Shown piece after piece: positions 1 through 9,109 of a stretch of DNA of 64,000 nucleotides. A model generated the notes under the pieces. That model did not search any database, had not been told where the DNA came from, and worked only from the letters and a program-made list of their open reading frames with translations. Source of the stretch: Oxalobacteraceae bacterium CAVE-383 (GTDB lineage Bacteria; Pseudomonadota; Gammaproteobacteria; Burkholderiales; Burkholderiaceae_D); contig REGP01000001.1 of assembly GCA_004134995.1 (NCBI GenBank), positions 124,001-188,000 of the forward strand. Direction: 5' to 3'. The translations under genes and the position numbers were made by a program. The number at the start of each line of letters is the position of its first letter. Position 1 is the stretch's first letter.

Positions 1-25
1 ATCGAGGATTTTTCTTGGTATTTTC

Positions 26-92
26 CTGTCATTAACAACTAAATTTAGTGCTTCAGAAAAGTCATAAAGTCGTCACATTTGGCCGTTACAGT
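26..92 (+). promoter_or_regulatory. Pho boxes and promoter of pstS
   Basis: At 59-76 the sequence AAGTCATAAAGTCGTCAC matches the 18-bp Pho box at 13 positions, with two GTCA cores 11 bp apart (61 and 72). A perfect half-site, CTGTCAT, lies at 26-32; its GTCA at 28 is exactly 33 bp (three 11-bp repeats) upstream of the core at 61, so all sites are in phase. A TACAGT at 87-92, 10 bp after the box, can serve as the -10 element, as in PhoB-activated promoters where the Pho box replaces the -35. The site assignment is from sequence match; PhoB binding is inferred. Confidence 0.75.
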
Positions 93-129
93 TCACCGCG
101 TTACTTTTGTCAACCTAGGGAGCAGAACC

Positions 130-1173
130 ATGCGTTTGAACCAAATTATTACATCGACGGCTGTCGCAATTTGCAGCACGTTGGCATTTTCGGCACAAGC
201 TGCCGATATTACCGGTGCAGGATCTTCTTTTGTTTACCCAGCCTATTCCAAATGGGCCGAGTCCTACAAGGCAGCAACAGGCAACAACCTGAACTATCAA
301 TCGATCGGTTCCGGCGCCGGCATCAAGCAGATCATCGCCAAAACAGTCGATTTCGGCGCATCGGACCTGCCTTTGTCCCAAGCTGATCTGGACAAGGACG
401 GCCTGACACAATTCCCGGCTATCGTCGGCGGCGTGACGATCGTTGTCAACCTGGACGGCGTCAAGCCAGGCCAGTTGAAGCTGACAGGCCAAGCCCTGGC
501 GGACATCTATAACGCCAAAGTCACCAAGTGGAACGACAAGGAAATCGCCGATCTGAATCCTGGCGTGAAGCTGCCTGCAACCGACATCACCGCAGTGTAT
601 CGTGCCGACTCCTCGGGCACTACATACATCGTTACCAGCTACATGTCGAAGGTCAGCCCGGAATTCAAGACTGCCATCGGTTCCGGCACAGCGGTCAAGT
701 GGCCGGCAGGCATCGGCGGCAAGGGTAACGAAGGCGTCGCCGCCAACGTCCAAAAGATCAAGGGCGCGATCGGCTACGTAGAGTACGCGTATGTCAAGGA
801 AAACAAAATGACCTACACGCAAATGAAGAACGCCGATGGCCAATTCGTTTCGCCTGACGAGAAGGCATTCGCTGCCGCTGCAACATCCGCTGAATGGGCG
901 AAGACACCAGGTTTCGCTGTTGACTTCACCAATGCATCGGGCAAGACCAGCTGGCCTATCACTGCTGCTTCGTTCATCATCATGCACAAATCGCAAGAAG
1001 CCGACGGCGCCAAGGGCAAGGAAGTCCTGAAATTCTTCGACTGGGCTCTGAAGAGCGGCGCTGCCGATGCAGCCAAGCTGGATTACGTTCCATTGCCTGC
1101 TCCAGTCGTGAAGCTGGTTCAGGATTCGTGGAAAGCAAATCTGAAGGATGCTAGCGGCAAGGCAATCTGGTAA
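130..1173 (+). CDS. pstS: Phosphate ABC transporter, periplasmic phosphate-binding protein PstS
   Basis: Captures inorganic phosphate in the periplasm and delivers it to the PstCA permease. The 347-residue product starts with a signal peptide (residues 1-24, ending in SAQA before ADITGAGSSF), and the mature N-terminus with its GAGSSF phosphate-contact loop is typical of the family. Further family landmarks are the SIGSGAG and RADSSGTT segments. An upstream in-frame start at 79 was rejected because ATG 130 follows an AGGGAG ribosome site and gives a proper signal peptide. It is the first gene of pstSCAB-phoU-phoB-phoR, behind Pho boxes. Confidence 0.97.
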   Translation: MRLNQIITSTAVAICSTLAFSAQAADITGAGSSFVYPAYSKWAESYKAATGNNLNYQSIGSGAGIKQIIAKTVDFGASDLPLSQADLDKDGLTQFPAIVGGVTIVVNLDGVKPGQLKLTGQALADIYNAKVTKWNDKEIADLNPGVKLPATDITAVYRADSSGTTYIVTSYMSKVSPEFKTAIGSGTAVKWPAGIGGKGNEGVAANVQKIKGAIGYVEYAYVKENKMTYTQMKNADGQFVSPDEKAFAAAATSAEWAKTPGFAVDFTNASGKTSWPITAASFIIMHKSQEADGAKGKEVLKFFDWALKSGAADAAKLDYVPLPAPVVKLVQDSWKANLKDASGKAIW

Positions 1174-1200
1174 GTTTGATAAGTAATACTGATGTTCCGG

Positions 1201-1236
1201 TTTGCCGCCGCGCTTGTATTGGAGCGCGGCGGCAAA
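1201..1236 (+). other. Perfect 14-bp hairpin between pstS and pstC
   Basis: TTTGCCGCCGCGCT at 1201-1214 pairs without mismatch with AGCGCGGCGGCAAA at 1223-1236 around an 8-nt loop. No T-run follows, so it looks like an RNA stability or partial attenuation element rather than a full terminator. Such a hairpin would let the binding protein be made in excess over the membrane subunits; that role is inferred from similar spacers in binding-protein transporter operons. Confidence 0.7.
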
Positions 1237-1261
1237 ACCTCATTGAAGAACGGTTCCCCTC

Positions 1262-2299
1262 ATGAGCGTACAAATGTCCACGCCAACTATGTCTAATGCC
1301 GGGTTGCAGGGTAAAGCGTCCGCCGCCAATGCGAGCGAAAGTTTTGACGCCGCTTTGATAGCGACGATGAAGACGCAACGCATCCAGGATTTCTTTTTTC
1401 ATAAAATCACGCTGTTGTTTGCATTGACCGTGCTGTTGATGCTCGGCGGGATTATCGTTTCTTTGTTTGTCGGCGCATGGCCGGCATTCCACGAGTTCGG
1501 CCCCGGTTTCATTACCCGCGTCGAATGGGATCCTGTCAATGATCAATACGGCGCCGCAATTGCCATTTTCGGCACGCTGGCGACTTCGGTCATTGCCTTG
1601 CTGATCGCATTCCCGGTGAGCTTCGGGGTTGCGCTGTTCCTGACGGAAATCTGCCCAAGCAGGCTGCGTCAGCCGCTGGGCACGGCCGTTGAGCTGCTGG
1701 CGGGCGTTCCAAGCATTATTTACGGCATGTGGGGCCTGTTCGTGTTCGCGCCGCTGTTCGCGGAATATGTGCAGCCCGTGCTGCAGGCGACGCTGGGCCA
1801 ACTGCCGGTGATTGGTGCATTGTTCAAGGGTCCGATGACGGGCATCGGCATTCTGACCGCCGGCCTGATCCTGTCCGTGATGATCATTCCGTTCATTGCC
1901 TCCGTGATGCGCGATGTGTTCGAAGTCGTTCCCGCGGTGCTGAAAGAGTCCGCATACGGGCTGGGCTGCACACGCTGGGAAGTGGTGCGCAAGGTGGTCC
2001 TGCCTTACACCAAGACCGGCGTGGTCGGCGGCGTGATGCTGGGACTCGGCCGCGCGCTGGGCGAAACCATGGCAGTCACGTTCGTGATCGGCAATGCGCA
2101 GCGCCTGTCCTGGTCGCTGTTCGCATCCGGCAACAGTATCGCTTCGACGCTGGCCAATGAAATCGCGGAAGCCTCGACGCCCTTGCATGTGTCTTCGCTG
2201 TTCGCGCTGGGCTTGATTCTGTTTGTGATTACTTTCATCGTGCTGGCAGCCGCCAAGATGATGTTGATGGGCATGGCCCGCAAGGAAGGCGCCAAATGA
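1262..2299 (+). CDS. pstC: Phosphate ABC transporter permease PstC
   Basis: Inner-membrane subunit that, with PstA, forms the phosphate channel energised by PstB. The 345-residue protein has about six transmembrane segments and the binding-protein-dependent permease signature in its second half, including the EAA-type loop around [19 protein letters not shown] and the [12 protein letters not shown] segment that is nearly diagnostic for PstC. The N-terminal 45 residues are polar and poorly conserved. Start ATG 1262 has only a weak ribosome site, so a start a few codons downstream (Met5 or Met10) is possible. Its stop overlaps the pstA start by 4 bp (ATGA). Confidence 0.96.
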   Translation: MSVQMSTPTMSNAGLQGKASAANASESFDAALIATMKTQRIQDFFFHKITLLFALTVLLMLGGIIVSLFVGAWPAFHEFGPGFITRVEWDPVNDQYGAAIAIFGTLATSVIALLIAFPVSFGVALFLTEICPSRLRQPLGTAVELLAGVPSIIYGMWGLFVFAPLFAEYVQPVLQATLGQLPVIGALFKGPMTGIGILTAGLILSVMIIPFIASVMRDVFEVVPAVLKESAYGLGCTRWEVVRKVVLPYTKTGVVGGVMLGLGRALGETMAVTFVIGNAQRLSWSLFASGNSIASTLANEIAEASTPLHVSSLFALGLILFVITFIVLAAAKMMLMGMARKEGAK

Positions 2300-3186
2300 C
2301 GCAGGATGCACAACAAGCAGCAATGGCCAAGCCGGCCGGCATGAATCCGGTTTATCGCAGGCGCCTGATGCAGCATCGCCTCGGCATGGTGTTTTCCTTC
2401 ATGGCGATGGCGTTTGGGCTGATCGTATTGGCCTGGATTCTCCTGACGCTGCTGATCAAGGGTTTCAACGCGCTCGATTTCGGCCTGCTGACCCAGAATA
2501 CGCCTTCTCCCGGTTCCGCCGACGGCGGTTTGCTCAATCCGATTATCGGCAGCTTGATGATGGTCGGCATCGCCACGCTGATCAGCACGCCGATCGGCAT
2601 TCTGGCCGGTATTTATCTGGCCGAGTACGGCGAAGAGAGCAAACTGGCGCAGATTACCCGCTTCGTGACGGACATCATGCTGTCGGCGCCTTCGGTCGTG
2701 ATCGGTTTGTTCATCTATGCGATTTATGTCGCCAAGATCGGGCACTTCTCCGGCTGGGCCGGCACTTTCGCGATTTCGCTGATCGCGATCCCGGTCGTGG
2801 TCCGGACCACCGACAATATGTTGAAACTGGTGCCGGGCAGCCTGCGCGAAGCCGCGTTTTCGCTGGGCACGCCGCGCTGGAAAGTGGCTACCCTGATCCG
2901 CCTGCGCGCGGTCAAGGCCGGCGTGGTGACCGGCGTGCTGCTGGCCGTGGCCCGCATCTCCGGCGAAACCGCGCCCTTGCTGTTCACCGCGCTGAACAAT
3001 CAGTTTTTCAGCACCAACATGAATCGGCCGATCGCCAATTTGCCTGTCGTGATCAATCAGTTTGCAATGAGCCCTTATAACAACTGGGTCTCGCTGGCCT
3101 GGGGCGGCGCCTTGCTGATCACCTTTAGCGTGCTGCTCTTGAATATTTTGTCGCGCACACTGTTCAGCCAGAAAATCCCAGGATAA
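2296..3186 (+). CDS. pstA: Phosphate ABC transporter permease PstA
   Basis: Second channel subunit of the high-affinity phosphate transporter. The 296 residues contain an N-terminal hydrophobic helix, a periplasmic stretch, and the permease core with [15 protein letters not shown] and the EAA-type loop [32 protein letters not shown] is a typical PstA segment. Translation is probably coupled to pstC through the ATGA overlap at 2296-2299, and pstB follows after 16 bp. Confidence 0.96.
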   Translation: MTQDAQQAAMAKPAGMNPVYRRRLMQHRLGMVFSFMAMAFGLIVLAWILLTLLIKGFNALDFGLLTQNTPSPGSADGGLLNPIIGSLMMVGIATLISTPIGILAGIYLAEYGEESKLAQITRFVTDIMLSAPSVVIGLFIYAIYVAKIGHFSGWAGTFAISLIAIPVVVRTTDNMLKLVPGSLREAAFSLGTPRWKVATLIRLRAVKAGVVTGVLLAVARISGETAPLLFTALNNQFFSTNMNRPIANLPVVINQFAMSPYNNWVSLAWGGALLITFSVLLLNILSRTLFSQKIPG

Positions 3187-3202
3187 TTTCGAAGAGAAAA
3201 AC

Positions 3203-3994
3203 ATGACCATGCAAACAGCACCGAATATCGACAAAAGCCCGAAGTCGACCATCGAAATCGCCGACCTGAATTTTTACTACGGCAGTTTCCAGGGCCTGAA
3301 GAACATCAATCTGAACATCGAAGAGAAAAAGGTCACGGCCTTCATCGGCCCGTCGGGCTGTGGCAAATCGACCTTGCTGCGCACCTTCAACCGCATGTAC
3401 GACCTGTATCCGGGCCAGCGCGCCGAAGGCAAGATCATGTACGGCGGCCGCAACATCCTGGATGCCGGCCAGGATCTGAACATGCTGCGCGCCAAGGTCG
3501 GCATGGTGTTCCAGAAACCGACGCCGTTCCCGATGTCGGTCTACGACAACATCGCCTTCGGCATCCGCCTGTATGAAAACCTGCCGAAAGGCGAAATGGA
3601 CGAGCGCGTCGAATGGGCGCTGAACAAGGCGGCGCTGTGGGGCGAAGTCAAGGACAAGCTGACCAAGAGCGGCCTGTCGCTGTCCGGCGGCCAGCAGCAG
3701 CGCCTGTGCATCGCGCGCGGCGTGGCGGTGAAGCCTGAAGTGCTGTTGCTGGACGAGCCGACTTCGGCGCTGGATCCGATTTCGACTGCCAAGGTCGAAG
3801 AACTGATCGGCGAACTGAAGAACGATTACACCATCGCCATCGTGACCCACAACATGCAGCAAGCCGCGCGTTGTTCGGACAATACCGCCTATATGTACCT
3901 GGGCGAGCTGGTGGAATTCGGCGTGACCGACCAGATTTTCATGAATCCGGCCCGCAAAGAGACACAAGACTACATTACCGGCCGCTTTGGTTGA
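3203..3994 (+). CDS. pstB: Phosphate ABC transporter ATP-binding protein PstB
   Basis: ATPase that drives phosphate import through PstCA and takes part in signalling to PhoR through PhoU. The 263-residue protein shows Walker [10 protein letters not shown], the Q-loop in [14 protein letters not shown], the ABC signature LSGGQQQR, Walker [14 protein letters not shown] and the switch histidine in IVTHNMQQA. The QKPTPFPMS segment is characteristic of PstB among ABC ATPases. GAAGAG precedes ATG 3203 at normal spacing. A 161-bp spacer with a palindromic element separates it from phoU. Confidence 0.97.
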   Translation: MTMQTAPNIDKSPKSTIEIADLNFYYGSFQGLKNINLNIEEKKVTAFIGPSGCGKSTLLRTFNRMYDLYPGQRAEGKIMYGGRNILDAGQDLNMLRAKVGMVFQKPTPFPMSVYDNIAFGIRLYENLPKGEMDERVEWALNKAALWGEVKDKLTKSGLSLSGGQQQRLCIARGVAVKPEVLLLDEPTSALDPISTAKVEELIGELKNDYTIAIVTHNMQQAARCSDNTAYMYLGELVEFGVTDQIFMNPARKETQDYITGRFG

Positions 3995-4020
3995 TTAGCG
4001 CAGATTAAGCGTACCTGACG

Positions 4021-4095
4021 CCTCAATCATGGCACTGCGATGCTCGCCGTACAGTCGTACGACTCCGCTTCTCGCACCACGCTTGAGCCGCCAGC
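4021..4095. repeat. Imperfect palindromic intergenic element between pstB and phoU
   Basis: The spacer from the pstB stop to the phoU ribosome site holds an imperfect inverted repeat centred near 4052. Its left side (CTCAATCATGG then TGCGATGCTCGCCGTAC) mirrors the right side (GTACGACTCCGCTTCTCGCA then CCACGCTTGAG). The core GGAGTCGTACGAC, read on the minus strand, resembles GGAGTACGAC (minus strand) inside the larger palindrome at 40407-40529. This suggests a dispersed REP-like element, but only copies elsewhere in the genome would prove it. Confidence 0.4.
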
Positions 4096-4155
4096 TACAC
4101 TTACTCAGGCACTTCACAAATTTATAGAGTTATTCCCTCTTAGAAGGACATAAAA

Positions 4156-4860
4156 ATGACAGGCGACCATTCTTCAAAACAATACGATACCGATCTTGAG
4201 ACGATCCGTTCCAAGGTCCTGCTGATGGGCGGCATCGTCGAGCGCCAGTTTCAGGATGCAATGGCATCGTTCCGTGTCGGCAACAGCGAGCTGGCCGAGC
4301 GCGTCATCACCGAGGACGATACCGTAAATCGCCTGGAAGTCGAACTGGACGATGCCTGCAGCCACCTGATCGTGCGCCGCCAGCCTACCGCCAACGATCT
4401 GCGCACCGTGATGGCGACGATCAAGATCATTACCGATCTGGAGCGCGTCGGCGACGAAGCCACCAAGATCGCACGCACTTCGCTGCATCTGCACAAGCGC
4501 GGCGTGGGCCTGATCGCCCACTACGAAACCGTGCGTTCGATCGCCGATGTCGCCGCCGAAATGCTGCGCAGCTCGCTGGACGCGCTGGCGCGGCTGGACG
4601 AAAAGCAGGCGCATGCGCTGATCGCGCACGATGCGATCATCGATCACGGCTTCCGCAACATCACCCGCAACCTGGTCACGTTCATGATGGAAGACCCGCG
4701 CACGATTTCGACATCGATCGATACGATGTGGGTGGCCAAGGCCATCGAACGCATCGGCGACCATGCCAAGAACATCGCGGAATACGTGATTTACGTCGTC
4801 GGCGGCAAGGATATTCGTCACAGCGATTACATCGCCCTGGATAAAACGCCTGTTGCCTGA
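4156..4860 (+). CDS. phoU: Phosphate signalling complex protein PhoU
   Basis: Negative regulator linking the Pst transporter to the PhoR kinase. The 234-residue product is all-helical, with the two tandem PhoU repeats expected of the family (about residues 15-105 and 118-210); ITDLERVGDEATKIA and AIERIGDHAKNIAEYV are the paired metal-cluster motifs. AGAAGGA upstream of ATG 4156 is a strong ribosome site. It precedes phoB with almost no gap, consistent with one operon. Confidence 0.97.
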   Translation: MTGDHSSKQYDTDLETIRSKVLLMGGIVERQFQDAMASFRVGNSELAERVITEDDTVNRLEVELDDACSHLIVRRQPTANDLRTVMATIKIITDLERVGDEATKIARTSLHLHKRGVGLIAHYETVRSIADVAAEMLRSSLDALARLDEKQAHALIAHDAIIDHGFRNITRNLVTFMMEDPRTISTSIDTMWVAKAIERIGDHAKNIAEYVIYVVGGKDIRHSDYIALDKTPVA

Positions 4861-4864
4861 ATCG

Positions 4865-5542
4865 ATGGCTACCATACTGATCGTCGAAGATGAGCCGTCG
4901 ATTGCCGAGCTGATTGCATTTACGCTCAAGGAAGCCGGCTGGACCACGTTCGTCGTCAGTACCGCGGCCGCGGCCTGGGAATTCGTGCAGCAGCGCACAC
5001 CGCAACTGGTGGTGCTGGACTGGATGTTGCCGGACGGCACCGGCCTGCATCTGCTGTCGAAAATCCGCGCCGACCGCCAGTTGGCGCAGATCTCGGTGAT
5101 CATGCTGACGGCCAAGAGCATGGAAGAGGACAAGCTGGCCGGCCTCGACAACGGCGCCGACGACTACATCACCAAGCCGTTCTCTCCGCGCGAACTGACC
5201 GCCCGCATCAAGGCCTTAATGCGGCGCAAAAGTCCCGAACATGCGCAGGAAATCATGGCTGTAGGACCGGTCACGCTGGATCCGGCCAGTTTTTCCGTGA
5301 CGTTGCATGACAACAAGATCGATATCGACTTCGCCGAATTCAAATTATTGAAATTTTTCCTGGCCCATCCGGGAAGAGTGTTCTCTCGCAGCCAATTATT
5401 GGATAAAGTGTGGGGCGATCATGTTGTGATCGAGGAACGCACCGTCGACGTGCATGTGCTGCGCCTGCGCAAGTGTCTGCAGGACGCGGAGTATCTGATC
5501 AAGACGGTGCGCAGCGTGGGTTACATGCTCTCGGAAAAATAA
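4865..5542 (+). CDS. phoB: Phosphate regulon response regulator PhoB
   Basis: Transcription factor activating Pho genes when phosphorylated by PhoR. The 225-residue protein has a receiver domain (phospho-acceptor Asp52 in VVLDWMLPDGTG, conserved Lys104 in TKPF) followed by an OmpR-type winged helix. ATG 4865 starts just after the phoU stop; an in-frame TTG at 4853 would overlap phoU, so the ATG is preferred. It is adjacent to its kinase gene phoR. A close paralogue is encoded at 20102-20791. Confidence 0.95.
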   Translation: MATILIVEDEPSIAELIAFTLKEAGWTTFVVSTAAAAWEFVQQRTPQLVVLDWMLPDGTGLHLLSKIRADRQLAQISVIMLTAKSMEEDKLAGLDNGADDYITKPFSPRELTARIKALMRRKSPEHAQEIMAVGPVTLDPASFSVTLHDNKIDIDFAEFKLLKFFLAHPGRVFSRSQLLDKVWGDHVVIEERTVDVHVLRLRKCLQDAEYLIKTVRSVGYMLSEK

Positions 5543-6832
5543 ATGAATCCTCAGTTGTTGTTTTGGGTGCCCGCGGCTTTGCGGGCGCTGTTGTTTGCAG
5601 TTGCCGCGGGCGTGGTGTGGTGGATGGCGGGAATCGAGGCGGCGCTGCTGCTGGCTTTCGTCGGCATTGCGGTGCTGGCGTTCACCCAATTGCATTATCT
5701 GTACCGTCTCAATACCTGGCTGGACAATCCCGATCAGGAAAAGCTGCCTGACGGCTGGGGCGCGTGGACCGATATTTTTGCGCGCCTGTACCGCTTGCGC
5801 CGCGACGACGAGAAAAACCAGGCCGAGCTGACCGAATGGCTGGCGCGTTTCCGCCAGGCCATGCATCTGCTGCCGGACGGCGTGGTGATCATGGACGATG
5901 TGCTGTTCCTGGAGTGGTGCAATCCCGCGGCGCAGACCCATCTGGGACTGGAGCTGGCGCGCGACAAGGGCATGCGCGTCACCAATCTGATCCGCACGCC
6001 GGCCTTTATCGACTACATCATCCTGGGCCGCTACGACCAGCCGCTGACGCTGAGCCTGCATGGACGCAAGCTGATCGTGCACATCATCCCGTTTGAAAAC
6101 CGGCGCCAGATTGTCGTGACCCATGACGCCACGGAATCGGAACGCATCGACATGATGCGGCGCGACTTCATTGCGAATGCCTCGCATGAGCTGCGCACGC
6201 CGCTGACCGTGATCAACGGCTTCCTGGAGATCGCGCTGGCCCAGCCCAATCTCGATCCACAGGTGCGCAAATCGCATCTGCAACTGATGACCGAGCAGGG
6301 CAAGCGCATGCAGGGCCTGATCGGCGACATGCTGACGCTGACCCGGCTGGAATCGATCGATTATCCGATGCGTCCCGAACGGGTGCACATACGGCCGCTG
6401 CTGGAAGGCATTCTGGAGGAAGCCAATGCGCTGTCCAACGGGCGGCACCAGATTACGCTGGAAATCGACGGTCCCGACCTGAAGGGCAGCGTGGACGAAC
6501 TGCGCAGCGCGTTCAGCAATCTGGTGTCGAATGCGGTGCGCTATACGCCGGACGGCGGCACTATCAGCCTGCACTGGCAGCAGAACGACAAGGGACTGAT
6601 TTTCGCGGTACAGGACAACGGCATCGGCATCGCCGCCGACGACATCGCGCGGCTGACCGAACGCTTCTATCGCGTCGACAAGGGCCGTTCGCGCGAAACC
6701 CAGGGCACCGGGCTGGGCCTGGCGATCGTCAAGCATGTGCTGCTGCGCCATCATGCGACGCTGGTGATCGAATCCCAGCAGGAGCAGGGCAGCCGCTTCA
6801 TGGCGGTGTTTCCCGAGACTGCCACGATCTAG
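5543..6832 (+). CDS. phoR: Phosphate regulon sensor histidine kinase PhoR
   Basis: Membrane kinase and phosphatase of PhoB. The 429-residue protein has two hydrophobic segments in the first 50 residues, a PAS-like domain (about 100-200), a HisKA domain with His215 in NASHELRTPLTV, and an HATPase domain with N box SNLVSNAVRYTP and glycine boxes DNGIGI and GTGLGLAIVKH. As usual for PhoR it lacks a large periplasmic sensor, consistent with sensing through the Pst-PhoU complex. It begins immediately after the phoB stop codon and ends the operon. Confidence 0.95.
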   Translation: MNPQLLFWVPAALRALLFAVAAGVVWWMAGIEAALLLAFVGIAVLAFTQLHYLYRLNTWLDNPDQEKLPDGWGAWTDIFARLYRLRRDDEKNQAELTEWLARFRQAMHLLPDGVVIMDDVLFLEWCNPAAQTHLGLELARDKGMRVTNLIRTPAFIDYIILGRYDQPLTLSLHGRKLIVHIIPFENRRQIVVTHDATESERIDMMRRDFIANASHELRTPLTVINGFLEIALAQPNLDPQVRKSHLQLMTEQGKRMQGLIGDMLTLTRLESIDYPMRPERVHIRPLLEGILEEANALSNGRHQITLEIDGPDLKGSVDELRSAFSNLVSNAVRYTPDGGTISLHWQQNDKGLIFAVQDNGIGIAADDIARLTERFYRVDKGRSRETQGTGLGLAIVKHVLLRHHATLVIESQQEQGSRFMAVFPETATI

Positions 6833-6926
6833 AAGCCGAAAGGCATGGCCGCACAGGATCGCGGCGGCACGCATCGGCTACAATGCCTTTCACGCAATCG
6901 ATGCGCCTTGCGCCGCTTCCTCACTC

Positions 6927-7871
6927 ATGACATCCAACATTATTTCCCTTTTCCCGCGCCGCGCCGCCATGGCGCTGGCCGGTATCTCCCTGGCCGCCTG
7001 TTCCCTGCTCGATTCCAGACCGGGCGCAGCCAATGCGCCGCCGGTGCGCGCCGCGGAAGTCGCGCCGGCCGTCGCGCAAAAGCCGCTGCGCATCGGCCTG
7101 GCGCTGGGCGGCGGGGCTGCGCGCGGGTTTGCCCATATCGGCGTGATCAAGGCTTTGGAATCGCAGGGCATCAGGCCTGACGTGATCGTCGGCACCAGCG
7201 CCGGCAGCCTGGTCGGCGCCCTGTATGCGGCCGGCAACGACGGTTTCGCGCTGCAGAAAATGGCCATGGGCATGGACGAGGCCGCGATCTCGGATTGGTC
7301 GGTGCCGTTTTTCGCCAAGGTCAGCGGCGTGCTCAAAGGCGAGGCGATCCAGCAATACGTGGACCGCAGCGTGAATAACGTGCCGATCGAGAAGCTCAAG
7401 ATTCCATTCGGCGCCGTGGCGACCGATCTGAACAGCGGCCAGCCGATTTTGTTCCAGCGCGGCGACACCGGCGTCGCGGTGCGCGCTTCGTCGGCGGTGC
7501 CGGGCGTGTTCCAGTCGGTCAGGATCGGATCGCATGTGTATGTCGACGGCGGATTGGTGGCGCCGGTGCCGGCGCGCTTCGCGCGCGAGATGGGCGCCGA
7601 TTTCGTCATCGCCGTGAACATTTCGGCGCAGCCGGAGGTGCAGGCGGCGTCCAGTTCGGTCGACGTCATGCTGCAGTCGTTCGCCATCATGGGACAGAGC
7701 ATCAACAATTATGAACTGCGCGATGCCGACGTGGTCATTACGCCGGTGCTCGGCAATATGCGCGGCAACGACTTCAGCGCCCGCAATAACGCCATTCTGT
7801 CGGGCGAGCAGGCGGGGATGGCGGCAATTGCCGAAATCAAACGCAAGCTCAATGCAAAACGCGCTCAGTAG
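6927..7871 (+). CDS. Patatin-like phospholipase family lipoprotein (RssA-like)
   Basis: Predicted serine esterase or lysophospholipase with the Ser-Asp dyad of the patatin family. In 314 residues: an N-terminal signal with twin arginines (residues 11-12) and lipobox LAAC (Cys25), the oxyanion loop GGGAARG, nucleophile Ser91 in GTSAG, and catalytic Asp207 in VDGG. Together these suggest a periplasm-facing lipoprotein, possibly Tat-exported; RssA proper is cytoplasmic, so this is a distinct subfamily. A TACAAT at 6879-6884 may be its -10 element. The substrate cannot be told from sequence. Confidence 0.85.
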   Translation: MTSNIISLFPRRAAMALAGISLAACSLLDSRPGAANAPPVRAAEVAPAVAQKPLRIGLALGGGAARGFAHIGVIKALESQGIRPDVIVGTSAGSLVGALYAAGNDGFALQKMAMGMDEAAISDWSVPFFAKVSGVLKGEAIQQYVDRSVNNVPIEKLKIPFGAVATDLNSGQPILFQRGDTGVAVRASSAVPGVFQSVRIGSHVYVDGGLVAPVPARFAREMGADFVIAVNISAQPEVQAASSSVDVMLQSFAIMGQSINNYELRDADVVITPVLGNMRGNDFSARNNAILSGEQAGMAAIAEIKRKLNAKRAQ

Positions 7872-7880
7872 AGCGCGTTT
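7857..7880. terminator. Hairpin between convergent patatin-like and NlpC/P60 genes
   Basis: AAACGCGCTC (7857-7866) pairs perfectly with GAGCGCGTTT (7871-7880) around the loop AGTA. It covers the stop codon of the upstream gene and lies between convergent genes, so it can work in both directions, although the T-runs are short. Confidence 0.6.
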
Positions 7881-7898
7881 GCCTGGCCGGATCCGGGA

Positions 7899-8477
7899 TT
7901 ATTCGCGGGGCTGCGGAGAATCCGGATCATCGACGATCCGGCGGGCGCCGCTGAAACGTTTTTTCCAGTAGGCAATATCCATGCTTTCGATGCGCACTTC
8001 GCCGCCGGCGGAAGGCGAATGGATGAATTTGGAATCGCCCAGATAAATGCCGACATGCGAGAAGCCGCGGCGCAGGGTGTTGTAGAACACCAGGTCGCCC
8101 GGCTGCAGATCGTGCGAATCGACCTTTTCGCCGACCCGGCTGATTTCGGCGGAGGTGCGCGGCAGATCGGTCCCGAGCGCCGCCTTGAACACGTAACGCA
8201 CCAAACCGCTGCAATCGAGACCGGTTTCGGGCGTATTGCCGCCATAACGGTATTTGATGCCGAGCATGCTCATGGCTTCAACCGCCAGATCCGACGTCTT
8301 GCTGGTGACGTGATCGGCCATATCTTGCAATGTTGATAATGCTCTTTGGGTTTTGCTCTGCGGCGCCTGGGCCGGCACGGCTTCGTAGCTCCATGCGGCG
8401 GCGCTCGCCAGTCCTGTGGCCAGAATACCGGCCTGGACAAGGATTTTTATGCGGAATGAAAGGTTTTTCACTGTCAT
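7899..8477 (-). CDS. NlpC/P60 family cell-wall hydrolase
   Basis: Predicted cysteine endopeptidase cutting peptide stems of peptidoglycan. The 192-residue precursor has a signal peptide (about residues 1-30, basic then hydrophobic) and a C-terminal NlpC/P60 domain (about 65-180) with Cys89 in GLDCSGLVRYVF, His141 in GFSHVGIYLGD and a third polar position at His153. No lipobox or SH3 domain is visible, so it is probably soluble in the periplasm. It stands alone, convergent with the patatin-like gene and divergent from the next. Confidence 0.9.
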   Translation of the reverse strand: MTVKNLSFRIKILVQAGILATGLASAAAWSYEAVPAQAPQSKTQRALSTLQDMADHVTSKTSDLAVEAMSMLGIKYRYGGNTPETGLDCSGLVRYVFKAALGTDLPRTSAEISRVGEKVDSHDLQPGDLVFYNTLRRGFSHVGIYLGDSKFIHSPSAGGEVRIESMDIAYWKKRFSGARRIVDDPDSPQPRE

Positions 8478-8654
8478 TATTGGAGCGACTTTTCAATTGC
8501 GATGGGGAAATGTAATGGATATGACAAGGTGTGTCCATATGTAAATAGTAACAAGCAAGAATAGTTCCATCTATTTTTGTAGGACGAAGTCCTTTTTCTT
8601 CGCAGGCCAAAGTAAAAATCCGTACAATCACGATTCAAATTTTGATAGGGAAAC

Positions 8655-9065
8655 ATGATGCAAACCAGACCATTCCTGACGTTCGACGACGTGAAAAAGA
8701 TTGCCGCCGCGGCTGAAGCCGAGGCGAAAGCGAATAATTGGGCGGTAGCGATCGCAATTGCGGACGCCGGCGGCCATTTGATGTGGTTCCAGCGGCTGGA
8801 CGGCGTGGCGCCGATCTCGTCCACCATTGCACCGGCCAAGGCCCGTGCCGCGGCCCTGGGTTGCCGGGAAAGCAAGATTTACGAAGATATCGTCAATAAC
8901 GGCCGCTATTCCTTCCTCAGCGTGCCGGGCGATTTTGCGTTTCTCGAAGGCGGCGTGCCGGTCATCGTCGATGGCCTGTGCATCGGCGCGGTCGGTGTTT
9001 CCGGCGTGAAATCGGCGGAAGATGCGCAAATCGCCAAGGCCGGCATCGCAGCCCTGACGGCCTGA
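8655..9065 (+). CDS. GlcG/HbpS family (DUF336) heme-binding-like protein
   Basis: A 136-residue single-domain protein of the GlcG/HbpS fold, with the family features of an N-terminal helix, ADAGGHLMWFQRLDG and the C-terminal GVSGVKSAEDAQIAKAG. Members bind heme or small molecules, or occur beside glycolate genes; the function here is unknown. No signal peptide is visible, so it is cytoplasmic. AGGG at 8647-8650 suits ATG 8658 (7 nt) better than ATG 8655 (4 nt), so the protein may be one residue shorter. A TACAAT at 8623-8628 is a candidate -10. Confidence 0.85.
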   Translation: MMQTRPFLTFDDVKKIAAAAEAEAKANNWAVAIAIADAGGHLMWFQRLDGVAPISSTIAPAKARAAALGCRESKIYEDIVNNGRYSFLSVPGDFAFLEGGVPVIVDGLCIGAVGVSGVKSAEDAQIAKAGIAALTA

Positions 9066-9109
9066 CCGAAAGAGAACGATTGGATGTGGTGGAGCGCTGC
9101 TTTCTGCGC

